Part shown: positions 1-8,317 of the stretch, one piece after another
How positions within the stretch are numbered: the first letter of the stretch is position 1
How the letters are laid out: the number at the start of each line of letters is the position of its first letter
Assembly: GCF_003850565.1 (NCBI RefSeq)
Contig: NZ_CP027706.1
Coordinates: 2,728,001-2,792,000, forward strand
Reading direction: 5' to 3'
DNA: 64,000 nucleotides
DNA from: Pseudomonas sessilinigenes
GTDB lineage: Bacteria; Pseudomonadota; Gammaproteobacteria; Pseudomonadales; Pseudomonadaceae
Made by a program: the position numbers and the translations under genes
The notes under the pieces: generated by a model
What the model was told of the DNA's origin: nothing
Databases searched by the model: none
Seen by the model: the letters and a program-made list of their open reading frames with translations, nothing else

Positions 1-1207
1 CTGCGCGGTGGTGCCGGACCTCTACCTGAAGGCACTGCCCCCTGGGGCGCCACGGCCCGAACAGCCTGCGGGCCCGCGCCCCCGAGCCCAGGGCGTACGT
101 GCCGGGCAACCCTTCGTCGCCCGGCTCGCCGACCCTACGCTGTTTCCCCTGGCTCTGTGGGCCCGCACCCTGACCCGGGCCCTGGCCGCGGCCCCGGCGC
201 AATTGCTGTGCGATCCCGATCCGGCTGGCTTGCCGCTGCTGCGCCAGCAGATCGCCCAGTACCTGGGGCAGCACCGCGGCATTGTCTGCGACCCGGACCA
301 GGTGATGGTCACCACGGGCATTCGCCATGGCCTCGATCTGTTGGCCCGCAGCCTGCTGCACCGGGGCGACAAGGTCTGCCTGGAAGACCCCGGCTACCTG
401 TCGGCCAGGGAGTTGTTCACCCTGGCCGGTGCGCAATGGGTGCCGGTGCCGGTCGACGAGGAGGGGATCGACGTGGAGTACCTGCATCGTCATCGCGATG
501 CGCGCATGGTCTACGTGACCCCGGCGCACCAGGCCCCCCTGGGCATGAGCATGCCGGTATCGCGGCGCCTGGCACTGCTGGAGTGGGCGCGCGCCAGCCA
601 GGCCTGGATCGTGGAGGACGACTACGACAGTGAATTCAATTACCAGAGCGCCCCCCTGGCGGCCCTCAAGTCCCTGGACCTCGATGACCGGGTGATCTAC
701 TGCGGCAGCTTCAACAAGACGCTGTTCGCCGGCCTGCGGGTGGGTTTCATGCTGGTGCCGCAGGCGTTGCGCGAGCGATTGCTGGCGACCTTGCAGAATA
801 CCGGGCGTTCGGTCGGGGTGATCGAGCAGGTGGCCCTGGCCGACTACATCGCCAGCGGTGCGTTCCTGCGGTATCTGCGGGCCGCCCGCCAGGCTTACCA
901 GGAGCGTCGCGACCTGCTGCTGCAGATCCTGGCCCGGGAGGCGCCGGGCTGCTATCGCATTACCGGGCAGCAGGCCGGCCTGCACCTGCTGTTGCAGTTG
1001 CCGGCCGGTAGCGATGAGGCGCGTTTTCGCCAACGCGCCGCCGAGGCTGGCATCGACCTGCAGGGCCTGGCCGAGCATTGCCAGCGACCCGGTCGGCCAG
1101 CGGCCGTGATCATCGGTTATGCGGCCCTGAGCCCGGCGCAGATCCGCTACAGCGCTGCGCGCCTGGCAAGCCTGCTGGTGGCCGAGGCCGGCCTGGCCAG
1201 GTGCTGA
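1..1207 (+). CDS. MocR-type PLP-dependent transcriptional regulator (5' partial)
   Basis: The visible 400 codons are an aspartate-aminotransferase fold (type I PLP enzyme), the effector domain of MocR/GntR-type regulators. The open frame runs off the left edge, where the winged-helix DNA-binding domain is expected. The first 40 residues are the Pro/Arg-rich linker seen in this family. Later motifs are family-typical: VEDDYDSEF around residue 203, and GSFNKTLFAGLRVG around residue 235, whose Lys is the expected PLP-binding residue. It is cytoplasmic and probably senses an amine or amino acid via PLP. The target is unknown, because regulators of this kind usually control a divergent gene lying left of the window. 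A free-standing aminotransferase is less likely, given the linker. Confidence 0.85.
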   Translation, partial: CAVVPDLYLKALPPGAPRPEQPAGPRPRAQGVRAGQPFVARLADPTLFPLALWARTLTRALAAAPAQLLCDPDPAGLPLLRQQIAQYLGQHRGIVCDPDQVMVTTGIRHGLDLLARSLLHRGDKVCLEDPGYLSARELFTLAGAQWVPVPVDEEGIDVEYLHRHRDARMVYVTPAHQAPLGMSMPVSRRLALLEWARASQAWIVEDDYDSEFNYQSAPLAALKSLDLDDRVIYCGSFNKTLFAGLRVGFMLVPQALRERLLATLQNTGRSVGVIEQVALADYIASGAFLRYLRAARQAYQERRDLLLQILAREAPGCYRITGQQAGLHLLLQLPAGSDEARFRQRAAEAGIDLQGLAEHCQRPGRPAAVIIGYAALSPAQIRYSAARLASLLVAEAGLARC

Positions 1208-1283
1208 TTGTCATGCTTTGGTCATATTCGCCCGCCATGCTCGGCACCCCGGCCCGCGGGCCTTCGTACACCACAGGGATGTC

Positions 1284-2216
1284 ATGATCATTGTCACCTC
1301 CGGCGCGGCTTACCTGGACATGGATGCCTACGCCGGCTGTATCGCCTACGCCGAATGGCTCAATCTTCGCGGCCGTCCGGCCCGGGCCCTGAGCAGCGCA
1401 CCACTGAACGAAAGCATTCCCCAGGCCCTGCGCCATAACTGCAAGGGGCTGGATGCACCGGTGCCGATCGGCGACGACGATGTGTTCGTGCTGGTGGACG
1501 TTTCCAATCACCTGCACCTGGACCCACTGGTGGCGCTGGAGCGGGTGGTGGAGGTCATCGATCATCATCCGGGGTTCGAGCCGTTCTGGATCGAGCGCCT
1601 TGGCCCCCGTGCGGATATTCGCCGGATCGGCGCCGCCTGTACCCAGGTCTACGAGCGTTGGCGCGACTCGGGGCTGTTGCCGCGAATGAGCCGCGACAGT
1701 GCGCAGTTGCTGGCAGCCGGGATTCTCGACAACACCCTGAACTTCACTGCCCAGATCTGCACCGATGCCGATCGCCAGGCCTATGCCGTGCTGGCCCGGC
1801 ACGCCGGGTTGGACGAGCAATGGCCTGCACGCTACTTCGACCAGTGCCAGCGCCAGATCGAGGAACAACTGGAGCAGGCCCTGCACAAGGACCTGAAAGT
1901 CCTCGGGGAAGAGAGCAACCTGCCCAGGCGTTTCGCCCAGTTGACCTTGTGGAATGCCGATCGCTTGCTGCGCCAGCAACGGCCCTTGATCGAAAGGGTA
2001 CTGGGGCAGTGGGGCGATGACTGGCTGCTGAACCTGATCAGCCTCGGCGAGGGGCGCAGCTACTTGCTCAGTGGTGGAGCGGCGAGTGCGCAGAAGCTGG
2101 ACCGGCTGCTAGAGTGCCCGGCCGTGAATGGCCTGCACTGCCTGGAACGGCCGATCTTGCGCAAGGAGTTGCTGCGCATGGGCCTGGCCTGGCAGGCACC
2201 GATGACCCCGAGGTAA
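1284..2216 (+). CDS. DHH-family phosphoesterase
   Basis: A 310-residue protein of the DHH phosphoesterase superfamily (Mn-dependent pyrophosphatase, RecJ, NrnA relatives). The diagnostic IDHH is near residue 92, with earlier metal-site acidic segments (YLDMDAYAG near residue 11, LVDVSNH near residue 70) and DNTLNF near residue 152. The frame is open from 1218, but the ATG at 1284 begins the conserved MIIVTSGAAYLDMDA strand, follows a CACAGGG motif and is the better start. The substrate cannot be told from sequence; oligonucleotides, pyrophosphate or cyclic dinucleotide products are all known in the superfamily. It sits 76 bp after the MocR gene and 2 bp before the next small gene. Confidence 0.85.
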   Translation: MIIVTSGAAYLDMDAYAGCIAYAEWLNLRGRPARALSSAPLNESIPQALRHNCKGLDAPVPIGDDDVFVLVDVSNHLHLDPLVALERVVEVIDHHPGFEPFWIERLGPRADIRRIGAACTQVYERWRDSGLLPRMSRDSAQLLAAGILDNTLNFTAQICTDADRQAYAVLARHAGLDEQWPARYFDQCQRQIEEQLEQALHKDLKVLGEESNLPRRFAQLTLWNADRLLRQQRPLIERVLGQWGDDWLLNLISLGEGRSYLLSGGAASAQKLDRLLECPAVNGLHCLERPILRKELLRMGLAWQAPMTPR

Positions 2217-2218
2217 CC

Positions 2219-2461
2219 GTGGACCTGGATCAAGCCTTGCAGCAAGTGGTGGATGAGCGCAGTTTCCTGGCGTTCGTCCAGGCCTTGAGTGCCGACCGGC
2301 GCCAAGCCAGCGACTGGCAGAACGACTCCATCGAGGACTTCCTCGACTCCGCCCATGCCTGGGCCGAAGCCAGTGCCATGGGCGCCAGCCAGGGGTTGGC
2401 CGACGCCTCACCGTGGAAGCGCTTCGCGGTGTTCCTGTACTGCGGCAAGATCTACGAATGA
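2219..2461 (+). CDS. Small acidic protein, DUF7660-like
   Basis: An 80-residue acidic protein (VDERSFLAFVQAL, WQNDSIEDFLDSAHAWAE, then an aromatic C-terminus ending KIYE). It resembles the short DUF7660-type proteins of Proteobacteria, a family without known function. The frame is open further upstream inside the previous gene, but the GTG at 2219, just 2 bp after that gene's TAA and preceded by GAGG, gives the expected short protein. It is translationally linked to the DHH phosphoesterase gene. The family assignment is from memory of the pattern and is moderate. Confidence 0.65.
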   Translation: MDLDQALQQVVDERSFLAFVQALSADRRQASDWQNDSIEDFLDSAHAWAEASAMGASQGLADASPWKRFAVFLYCGKIYE

Positions 2462-2477
2462 GGCGCCCGCTGCGCGG

Positions 2478-3398
2478 CTAATCCTCGAAGCCGCTCTGCT
2501 CGTGGATTTCATCCATCTTCAGCTCCAGGCGGTAGGCCACGGCGATGAACAGCGCCTGGCACAGGCACAAGGTGGCGCTCAGCGAACGGAAGGCGAACGA
2601 GCTGCCCTCGTTGACCAGCAGCACGCTGTTGGCGCGCTTGGCCAGGGGCGAGAGGGTGCTGTCGGTGATGATCAGGGTCTTGGCCTGGTGGTGCTGGGCA
2701 ATCCGCAGGCAGTGCTGGGTTTCCTTGGCGTAGGGCGTGAAGCTGATGGCGATCACCAGGTCGCCGGGGCGGATGCTGCGCATCTGCTCGCGGTAGCTGC
2801 CACCGAGCCCCGAGACCAGGTGGATGCGCTTGTTGGTGTGCTGCAGGTTGTAGACCAGGTAGTCGGCCACCGCGAAGGAGCGCCGCACCCCCACCACGTA
2901 GATGTTCTCGGCATTGACCACCAGGTCGACGGCTCGCTCCAGGGCCGCCTCGTCCAGCTCCTGTTCCAGGCGCTCGATCCCCGAGAGGGTGGCGCCGATG
3001 CAGTCGCGAGCCAGGTCGGCGCTGCTGGCCTTCTGTGATTTGTTGGCGATCAGGCTGCGGATGCGCTGCTGGTAGTTCTGCACCGGCGTGGCCTTGTGGG
3101 TATAGGCCTCGCGGAACAACGCCTGCATGTCACTGAAGCCGCGAAAGCCCAGGCGCTGGGAGAAACGCACGATGGCCGAGGGATGCACTTCGCATTCGCG
3201 GGCGATGTCACTGATGCGATCGACCATGATCCGGTCGCGCTGCTGGCTCATGTAGCTGGCGATACGCTTGAGCTGGCGCGGCAGGCTTTCGTATTCCTGG
3301 GCGATCAGCTGCAGCAGGCCCTCGGCATCGAGCGGGCGAGTGGCGAGGTCGCTGTCCGTGGTGCCTTCGGACAAGGCCGGCTGATCGGTATGGGGCAT
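2478..3398 (-). CDS. iolR: MurR/RpiR-family regulator, probable inositol repressor IolR
   Basis: A 306-residue RpiR-family regulator. The N-terminal helix-turn-helix is around residues 30-105 (VDRISDIARECEVHPSAIVRFSQRLGFRGFSD), with a C-terminal SIS sugar-phosphate-binding domain (IYVVGVRRSFAVADYL, LVIAISFTPYAKET). The family normally senses phosphosugars; rhizobial IolR is the known inositol-catabolism repressor. The divergent position opposite iolC, plus GGAA-N6-TTCC palindromes in the shared intergenic region, supports the IolR call. The frame begins at a TTG (3404), but AGAAGGA sits directly on that TTG and about 5-6 bp before the ATG at 3398, so ATG is chosen. Expected effectors are phosphorylated inositol intermediates (inference). 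Confidence 0.85.
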   Translation of the reverse strand: MPHTDQPALSEGTTDSDLATRPLDAEGLLQLIAQEYESLPRQLKRIASYMSQQRDRIMVDRISDIARECEVHPSAIVRFSQRLGFRGFSDMQALFREAYTHKATPVQNYQQRIRSLIANKSQKASSADLARDCIGATLSGIERLEQELDEAALERAVDLVVNAENIYVVGVRRSFAVADYLVYNLQHTNKRIHLVSGLGGSYREQMRSIRPGDLVIAISFTPYAKETQHCLRIAQHHQAKTLIITDSTLSPLAKRANSVLLVNEGSSFAFRSLSATLCLCQALFIAVAYRLELKMDEIHEQSGFED

Positions 3399-3707
3399 GG
3401 TCAATCCTTCTTACGGGTGCTGATGGGGCGAGCCTGGGTATCGCCCCTGAGACTAGGCGGACTGCGGGCAGTCTACAGGGTCGGCGCCGGGAAAATCTTG
3501 CCGGCCGGGGCCTGCAGCGCATTGCTGAATCGATGCAGGGCACAGATTCCGGCGTGCAACGAACTTTAGTGGAAAAAATATTCCATGTAAAAATAATTAG
3601 AATAAATATTGATTTGGCAGTGAAAGCCGTTCTAGGCTGCACCCACCAAGAGTGCTTGCCGAGGAACCGGCGGCAGGCAGCGGCTGATAACAATAACAGG
3701 AGCCAGC
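3399..3707. promoter_or_regulatory. Divergent iolR-iolC intergenic region
   Basis: 309 bp without a gene. The right half, from about 3545, is AT-rich and carries the palindromes listed separately. The left half is GC-rich and belongs to the iolR leader. I see no small ORF worth calling. Confidence 0.7.
3571..3584. promoter_or_regulatory. Putative IolR operator (GGAA-N6-TTCC)
   Basis: A perfect GGAA-AAAATA-TTCC palindrome 124 bp before the iolC start. It matches the GGAA-N6-TTCC motif described for rhizobial IolR (established knowledge, quoted from memory). A second, weaker copy (GAA-TAAATA-TTG) lies at 3600-3611, 28 bp further on, suggesting paired binding. Confidence 0.6.
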
Positions 3708-5645
3708 ATGGGCCAGGATCGCTTTGCCAGTGGGCGTCAATTGGATCTGATCTGCCTCGGACGCCTGGGCGTCGACCTCTACGCGCAGCAAGTGGGGGCC
3801 CGCCTGGAAGATGTCGCCAGTTTTGCCAAGTACCTTGGCGGCTCGTCCGCCAACATCGCCTTCGGTACCGCGCGCCTGGGCCTGAAGTCGGCGATGCTGA
3901 CCCGGGTCGGCGACGACCACATGGGGCGCTTCCTGCTGGAGTCCTTGCAGCGCGAAGGTTGCGACACCCGCGCCGTGCGGGTCGATCCCGAGCGCCTGAC
4001 GGCCCTGGTCCTGCTGGGCCTCAAGGATCGCGAGAGCTTTCCCCTGGTGTTCTATCGCGAGAACTGCGCCGACATGGCCCTGGCCGCCGAGGACATCGAC
4101 GAGGCCTTCATCGCCTCCAGCAAGGCGCTGCTGATCACCGGCACGCATTTTTCCAGCGACCAGGTCTACCGGGCCAGCATCCAGGCCCTCGACTATGCCG
4201 AGCGCCATGGGGTGCGGCGAGTACTGGACATCGACTATCGGCCGGTGCTCTGGGGCCTGGCGGCCAAGGCCGATGGCCAGACCCGCTTCGTCGCCGACCG
4301 CCAGGTCAGCCAGCATGTGCAGGGCATTCTGCCGCGCTTCGAACTGATCGTCGGCACCGAGGAGGAATTCCTGATCGCCGGGGGCGAGCCGGATTTGCTG
4401 GCGGCCCTGCGCCGGGTGCGCGAGCTGACGGCCGCGACCCTGGTGGTCAAGCTCGGCCCCAGGGGCTGCACGGTGATCCATGGGGCCATTCCCGGCCATC
4501 TGGAGGAGTTGCAGGTGCACCAGGGCGTGCAGGTCGAGGTGCTGAACGTGCTGGGCGCCGGCGATGCGTTCATGTCCGGCTTTCTCAGTGGCTGGCTGGA
4601 GGGGGCGGACGATGAGCGCTGCTGCCAGCTGGCCAATGCCTGCGGTGCCCTGGTGGTCTCGCGCCACGCCTGTGCCCCGGCAATGCCGACCCGTGCCGAG
4701 CTCGACTACCTGTTCGGCAGCCCGCGGCCCATTACCCGTCCGGACCAAGACCCGACCCTGCGGCGCCTGCACCAGGTCAGCGTGCCGCGCAAGGCGTGGC
4801 GGCCGCTGTTCATCTTCGCCTTCGATCATCGCGGGCAACTGGTGGAGCTGGCCCGCCAGGGTGGGCGCGAGCTCAGGTTCATCGAACAACTCAAGCTGCT
4901 GTTCGTCGAGGCGGTGCAGCGGGTCGAGGCCGACCTGCGACGTAAAGGCGTCGAGGCCGATGTCGGCGTGCTGGCGGACCAGCGCTTCGGCCAGGATGCA
5001 CTGAACGCCGCCACCGGTCGTGGCTGGTGGGTGGCACGCCCGGTGGAACTGCAGGGATCGCGGCCCCTGGTGTTCGAGCAGGGCCGGGCCATTGGCAGCA
5101 ACCTGATCGCCTGGCCCCAGGAGCAGATCATCAAGTGCCTGGTGCAATTTCATCCCGATGACGAACCCTTGCTGCGCCTGGAGCAGGAGGCGCAGATCCG
5201 CGCCCTGTACCAGGCGTCCCAGGCCAGCGGCCATGAGTTGCTGCTGGAGGTCATCCCGCCCAAGGACTTGCCCGGGGCCCATCCCGAGGTGCTGTACCGG
5301 GCCATCAAGCGCCTCTACAACCTGGGCATCTACCCGGCCTGGTGGAAGATCGAGGCCCAGGATCGCGAGCAGTGGCAGCGCCTGGACCAATTGATCCAGG
5401 AGCGTGATCCCTACTGCCGTGGGGTGGTATTGCTGGGGCTCAACGCCTCGCCCCAGGCCCTGGCCGAGGGCTTTCGCCAGGCCGCCGGCAGCAGCAGTTG
5501 CCGGGGCTTTGCCGTGGGTCGCACGATCTTCCAGGAGCCCAGTCGTGCCTGGCTGGCAGGGGAGATCGACGACCAGCAGCTGATCGAGCAAGTACAGGGC
5601 ACGTTCGTCCAGTTGATCGAGGCCTGGCGCAGCGCCCGCCCGTGA
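3708..5645 (+). CDS. iolC: 5-dehydro-2-deoxygluconokinase fused to a DUF2090 aldolase-like domain
   Basis: A 645-residue two-domain protein. Residues 1 to about 320 are a PfkB-type sugar kinase: GGSSANIAFG near residue 45 and the C-terminal signature VLGAGDAFMSGF near 280, with the catalytic Asp. This domain phosphorylates 2-deoxy-5-keto-D-gluconate in inositol breakdown. Residues about 325-640 are a DUF2090 domain (FAFDHRGQLVEL, LLEVIPPKDLPG), related to class I aldolases and thought to do the next step, cleavage of the phosphorylated product. The fusion is usual in Pseudomonas and other Proteobacteria; in Bacillus the two are separate (IolC, IolJ). The ATG at 3708 follows ACAGGAGCC. First gene of the iol operon. 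Confidence 0.93.
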   Translation: MGQDRFASGRQLDLICLGRLGVDLYAQQVGARLEDVASFAKYLGGSSANIAFGTARLGLKSAMLTRVGDDHMGRFLLESLQREGCDTRAVRVDPERLTALVLLGLKDRESFPLVFYRENCADMALAAEDIDEAFIASSKALLITGTHFSSDQVYRASIQALDYAERHGVRRVLDIDYRPVLWGLAAKADGQTRFVADRQVSQHVQGILPRFELIVGTEEEFLIAGGEPDLLAALRRVRELTAATLVVKLGPRGCTVIHGAIPGHLEELQVHQGVQVEVLNVLGAGDAFMSGFLSGWLEGADDERCCQLANACGALVVSRHACAPAMPTRAELDYLFGSPRPITRPDQDPTLRRLHQVSVPRKAWRPLFIFAFDHRGQLVELARQGGRELRFIEQLKLLFVEAVQRVEADLRRKGVEADVGVLADQRFGQDALNAATGRGWWVARPVELQGSRPLVFEQGRAIGSNLIAWPQEQIIKCLVQFHPDDEPLLRLEQEAQIRALYQASQASGHELLLEVIPPKDLPGAHPEVLYRAIKRLYNLGIYPAWWKIEAQDREQWQRLDQLIQERDPYCRGVVLLGLNASPQALAEGFRQAAGSSSCRGFAVGRTIFQEPSRAWLAGEIDDQQLIEQVQGTFVQLIEAWRSARP

Positions 5646-5713
5646 ACGCCCCAGGCCTTGGTGGCGAGGCGGTTTTTTAGAGTGCGATCCGAACAACAAT
5701 AAAAGGTGCAGCC

Positions 5714-6619
5714 ATGCCCGCGATCCGAATTGGCATCAACCCGATTTCCTGGAGCAATGACGACCTGCCGTCCCTGGGGGGCGAGACACCCCTGGACACG
5801 GCGCTGGCCGAAGGCAAGGCCATCGGCTACGAGGGCTTCGAGCTCAACGGCAAGTTCCCCAAGGATGCCCAGGGGGTGGCCGAGGTGCTGCGGCCCTACG
5901 AGCTGGCGCTGGTTTCCGGCTGGTACAGCGGCCAACTGGCGCGGCGCTCGGTGGCCGAGGAGATCGAAGCCATCGCCGCCCATGTGCAGTTGCTGGCGCA
6001 CAATGGCGCCACGGTGCTGGTCTATGGCGAGGTGGCCGACTCGATCCAGGGCCAACCCATCGCCCTGGTGGAGCGCCCGCGCTTTCATACCGAACAGGCC
6101 TGGCAGGAATATGCCGACAAGCTCACCGAACTGGCCCGTTTCACCCTCTCCCAGGGCGTGCGCCTGGCCTATCACCACCATATGGGCGCCTACGTCGAAT
6201 CACCGCAGGACATCGACCAACTGATGCGCCGCAGCGGCCCCGAGGTGGGCCTGCTGTTCGACTCCGGGCATTGCTACATGGGCGGTGCAGAGCCCCTGGA
6301 GGTGTTGCGCCGGCATGTCGGGCGGGTCTGCCATGTGCATTTCAAGGATGTGCGCAAGCCGGTGGTGCAGTTGGCGCGCAACCAGCTCTGGAGCTTTCCC
6401 GACTGTATCGTCAACGGCACCTTTACCGTGCCCGGTGATGGCGACCTGGATTTTGCCGCGTTGCTGCAGGTGTTGCTGGGCGCGGGTTACCAGGGCTGGC
6501 TGGTGGTGGAGGCCGAGCAGGACCCGGCGGTGGCTCCCAGCGAGGTTTATGCCCGCAAAGGCTATGACACCCTGCGCGCCTTGCTGGCCAGTGCCGGGCA
6601 CGGGAGGGCTGCTCGATGA
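5714..6619 (+). CDS. iolE: myo-inosose-2 dehydratase
   Basis: A 301-residue xylose-isomerase-like TIM-barrel protein starting IRIGINPISWSNDDLP, the signature opening of IolE. It dehydrates scyllo-inosose to 3D-trihydroxycyclohexane-1,2-dione, step 2 of inositol catabolism. Metal-site segments are visible: LAYHHHMGAYVES near residue 155, LLFDSGHCYMGG near 180, VCHVHFKDVR near 205 and LVVEAEQDP near 265. The ATG follows AAAAGGTG. The gene lies 68 bp after iolC and overlaps iolB by 4 bp (ATGA), so the two are translationally coupled. Confidence 0.95.
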   Translation: MPAIRIGINPISWSNDDLPSLGGETPLDTALAEGKAIGYEGFELNGKFPKDAQGVAEVLRPYELALVSGWYSGQLARRSVAEEIEAIAAHVQLLAHNGATVLVYGEVADSIQGQPIALVERPRFHTEQAWQEYADKLTELARFTLSQGVRLAYHHHMGAYVESPQDIDQLMRRSGPEVGLLFDSGHCYMGGAEPLEVLRRHVGRVCHVHFKDVRKPVVQLARNQLWSFPDCIVNGTFTVPGDGDLDFAALLQVLLGAGYQGWLVVEAEQDPAVAPSEVYARKGYDTLRALLASAGHGRAAR

Positions 6620-7425
6620 GCCTGCTGGTCAAGGGCACGGGCGCGGGCCAGGAGCTGGTGCGACTCGAGGAAGGCCGTTTGCAGTACGTGGGTTTCGCCG
6701 CCTACCGCCTGGGCCCGGACGAAAGCCTGCCGGTCAGTGCCGGTGAACGCGAGCTATGCCTGGTGCTGCTGGCCGGGCATGTGCGGGTCGAGGGCGAGGC
6801 ACCGGGGCATGGTGCGTTCCGTTGGGAGGGGATCGGCGAGCGCCAATCGGTGTTCGAGGACCTGGCGCCGTTCGCCGTCTACCTGCCGCCGGGCAGCCAG
6901 GCCCGGATCACCGCGCTGGACCCGGTGCAACTGGCGGTCTGCGCAGCCCCCGGTTGCCGCGAGGCCGGGCTGGCGCCGCGGTTGATCCGCCCGCAGCAGT
7001 GCTCGCGCAGCGTACGGGGCAAGGACGCCAATACCCGTTATGTCTGCGACATCCTGCCGGCCAGCGAGCCTGCGCATTCGCTGCTGGTGGTGGAGGTGCG
7101 CACGCCATCCGGGCACTCCTCCAGCTACCCGCCCCACAAGCACGACACCGACGACCTGCCGCACCAGAGCTTTCTCGAAGAGACCTACTACCACCAGGTC
7201 GACCCGCCCCAGGGCTTCGTGTTCCAGCGGGTGTACACCGACGATCGACGGCTGGACGAAGCCATGGCCGTGGAGCACCACGACCTGGTGGTGGTCCCCG
7301 AGGGTTATCACCCGGTCTGTGTGCCGTACGGCTACCAGTCCTATTACCTGAATGTCATGGCCGGGCCGAAACGCGCCTGGCAATTCCACAACGATCCGCA
7401 GCACAGCTGGCTGCTCGATCTCTGA
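6616..7425 (+). CDS. iolB: 5-deoxy-glucuronate isomerase
   Basis: A 269-residue KduI/IolB-family double cupin. It isomerises 5-deoxy-D-glucuronate to 2-deoxy-5-keto-D-gluconate, the IolC substrate. The metal-binding cupin segment SSYPPHKHDTDDLPHQSFLE lies near residues 170-190, and the C-terminal part (VVPEGYHPVCVPYGYQSYYLNVMAGP) is typical of the family. The start overlaps the iolE stop, which fixes it. Length agrees with the family, about 270. Confidence 0.95.
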   Translation: MSLLVKGTGAGQELVRLEEGRLQYVGFAAYRLGPDESLPVSAGERELCLVLLAGHVRVEGEAPGHGAFRWEGIGERQSVFEDLAPFAVYLPPGSQARITALDPVQLAVCAAPGCREAGLAPRLIRPQQCSRSVRGKDANTRYVCDILPASEPAHSLLVVEVRTPSGHSSSYPPHKHDTDDLPHQSFLEETYYHQVDPPQGFVFQRVYTDDRRLDEAMAVEHHDLVVVPEGYHPVCVPYGYQSYYLNVMAGPKRAWQFHNDPQHSWLLDL

Positions 7426-7455
7426 GAGCGCCACGCCATAGGGAGAGTCAGCCAC

Positions 7456-8277
7456 ATGCCCCGGCCCTTGCGTTTTGCCTTGAACCGGATGGTCGCGCCG
7501 AGCTTGTCGCTGGTGGAATTCCTCGACCTGGCGCTGGAGTTGCAGATCGATGCCATCGAGTTGCGCAACGACCTGCCGGGCGTGGAAATCACCGATGGCA
7601 CGCCGCCGGAGCGGGTTCGCGAGCTGTGCGCGAGCCGTGGCGTGCGGGTGTTGTCGATCAATGCGCTGTATCCCTTCGATGTCTGGAACCCGGAGCGCGA
7701 GCGGCAACTGCGGCAATTGGCCGAGTATGCCGTGGCCTGCGGTGCCAGGGCGCTGGTGCTGTGTCCGCTGAATGAGGCCGGGGACCCGCGCGATGCCACG
7801 CAGCGGGCGCTGGCGCTGCGCAGCGCCCTCAAGGGAATCGCCCCGGTACTGCGCCGGCATGGCCTGTATGGCTTCATCGAGCCCCTGGGCTTTGAGGAGA
7901 GCGCCTTGCGCAGCAAGCGCCTGGCGCTGGAGGCGGTCCGCGACACTGCCAGCCTGGATGTCCTGCGCCTGCTGCATGACACCTTCCATCACCGCCTGGC
8001 TGGAGAACAGGAGCTGTTCGCCGAACAGACCGCCCTGGTGCACATCTCCGGGGTCGAGGAGGCGCAGGCGCCCCTGGAGCTGTTGCGCGACGGCCATCGA
8101 GTGCTGGTGGGCGCGGCGGATCGGCTCGGCAACGTGGCGCAACTCAAGGCGCTGTTGCACCAGGGCTACACCGGTTACCTGTCGTTCGAGCCTTTCGCCG
8201 CCTGCGTCCATGGCCTGGTGGATGTCCGCCAGGCCCTGGGCGCCAGCATCGACCATCTGCGCCAGGCCCTGGAGTGA
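7456..8277 (+). CDS. TIM-barrel sugar isomerase/epimerase, IolI-like
   Basis: A 273-residue AP-endonuclease-2/xylose-isomerase-fold protein (FALNRMVAPSLSLVEFLDLAL; IELRNDLPG; LYGFIEPLGFE near residue 135; LLHDTFHH near 172; YLSFEPFAA near 238). Family members in inositol operons are IolI (inosose isomerase) or IolH. Position inside the operon supports interconversion of keto-inositols, for example letting other inositol stereoisomers enter the pathway (inference). The start has GGGAGAG about 8 bp upstream and lies 30 bp after iolB. Confidence 0.82.
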   Translation: MPRPLRFALNRMVAPSLSLVEFLDLALELQIDAIELRNDLPGVEITDGTPPERVRELCASRGVRVLSINALYPFDVWNPERERQLRQLAEYAVACGARALVLCPLNEAGDPRDATQRALALRSALKGIAPVLRRHGLYGFIEPLGFEESALRSKRLALEAVRDTASLDVLRLLHDTFHHRLAGEQELFAEQTALVHISGVEEAQAPLELLRDGHRVLVGAADRLGNVAQLKALLHQGYTGYLSFEPFAACVHGLVDVRQALGASIDHLRQALE

Positions 8278-8317
8278 GTGCCCGGCGCCATGCCCCTATC
8301 CCTTGTAAGGAGCTGAA

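Noticed and set aside
5644..5685. Possible terminator/attenuator between iolC and iolE (CGCC...GGCG then TTTTTT)
   Set aside because: The stem is imperfect and the T tract is six or more bases away from it; not strong enough to list.
3597..5699. 700-codon antisense frame opposite iolC
   Set aside because: Shadow frame with His/Gln/Leu-rich composition typical of the complement of a GC-biased gene.
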